From Allolobophora icterica (lineage: Eukaryota; Annelida; Clitellata; Crassiclitellata; Lumbricidae), in assembly GCA_963556255.1 (NCBI GenBank), contig OY744605.1, positions 84,706,021 through 84,770,020 on the forward strand: 64,000 nucleotides of DNA, in the 5' to 3' direction. Within the stretch, counting starts at the first letter, position 1, and each line of letters opens with the position of its first letter. The position numbers and the translations under genes are program-made. The notes under the pieces are model-generated. The model was not told the origin of the DNA and searched no databases. It worked only from the letters and a program-made list of their open reading frames with translations. Below, one piece after another: positions 63,311 to 64,000 of this stretch.

Positions 63311-64000
63311 ATGGCGGCAAAACCCGTTGACGTCGACAGAAATTACTTTCAACAGTTCTCACCTTTCGTTTGCCACAAGACCAAAATCTACACAATACAC
63401 GAACAAGCGTCTGCTTTCTCTTATAGGACGAACATAACACTTAAAACAGGTGTGTAATTATTTAGAAAAGTTTAGCCGGTTTAATGGCATAACGCATAAT
63501 TATTATTATTATTCTACAGTTTAACGTCGTCCTATGACATCAAAGGCCGTTAACGATTATTTAGATCATATAGAGTGCAGTAGAATAAAGTTATAACATG
63601 TGTAAGATACCATTTAAAGGTGTCAAAACTGAACTTTACAATGTCATTAGTGTTCATTGTGTAACAACATAAGTCATAAGATAATACAGCTAATAATGTC
63701 AATTATACATGAACTGTGATAAGACATTCTAAACAGTATTTTGCATAAATAATTATAAAACATTATGCATTATGACTGTTACCTGTATATATCTGGACAT
63801 TGCACGCTGTAAAGAGATATATTGCATGGTTCAATCTAGTATAAAAGGTGTCCAACTGCGGGGTAATTTTATATTACGACTGAGATAAGTTTGCCTTAAA
63901 ACGACATTTTTCGGCTGCTATACTAGCAGCAACTAGCGACTGCTTGATTGTGTTTTGTTTCATAATCAGGATGATTTACCAGTAGATGATATAACTGGGT
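63310..64000. other. Repeat mosaic to window end
   Basis: Contains GTTGACGTCGACAGAAATTA, TTTAACGTCGTCCTATGACA and, from about 63843, the AAAGGTGTCCAACTGCGGGG unit also found near 57 kb. No genes are seen. Confidence 0.5.

Overview
The window is metazoan nuclear DNA, probably from a marine invertebrate. The evidence is spliced host genes with GT-AG introns, many LINE 3' relics, hAT-type MITEs, tRNA-derived SINE heads and long trinucleotide arrays. The phylum cannot be fixed by reading alone.

The main feature is an apparently complete 18.5-kb Maverick/Polinton (adintovirus-like) element at 4504-22992. It has terminal inverted repeats (about 180 bp nearly identical, then diverging over about 120 bp more), ends in AGTAGG...CCTACT and is flanked by a 5-bp duplication (cataa). 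Its open frames are all intact. In order they are: a coiled-coil protein (-), a Cys-rich zinc protein, protein-primed DNA polymerase B, a retroviral-type integrase (-), a zinc-ribbon/phospholipase A2 protein (-), an FtsK/A32-like packaging ATPase, an uncharacterised structural-type protein, a penton-like minor capsid protein, a pX/pVI-like basic protein, a double-jelly-roll major capsid protein, a second pVI/pX-like protein, an adenain-type cysteine protease, a fibre-like protein, a small beta-rich protein and a hydrophobic helical protein. The set covers replication, integration, packaging, capsid, maturation, attachment and possibly membrane penetration, so it reads as an integrated virus rather than a simple transposon. 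The protease has no usable ATG and appears to be made by -1 ribosomal frameshifting from the preceding gene, at an A_AAA_AAC heptamer directly before that gene's stop codon and followed by a stem-loop. A GTGAC-N10-GTCAC dyad occurs in both terminal repeats and once mid-element.

Downstream lie two host genes. On the minus strand (29351-24288) is a six-exon SR splicing-factor gene of the SRSF3/SRSF7 type. On the plus strand (36467-40884) is a four-exon snapin gene (BLOC-1/BORC subunit) with a YY1-like site at its 5' end. Neither is a single open frame; both were assembled from exon homology and splice sites. A THAP-like exon (about 35 kb) and a possible first exon (57.2 kb) are weaker.

The rest is repeat-rich. 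There are five hAT-type MITEs outside the Polinton and one inside its left arm, all with 8-bp or near-8-bp duplications. There are LINE 3' relics of several families, a short mobile retroposed tail (one 75-bp copy sits inside a LINE with an 8-bp duplication), a 30-bp minisatellite in a snapin intron, (AGT)n, (ATT)n, (TTCA)n and (GTCT)n arrays, and a dispersed duplication of about 1.5 kb (51.15-52.79 kb and 61.87-63.31 kb) within a mosaic of related repeats filling 43-64 kb.
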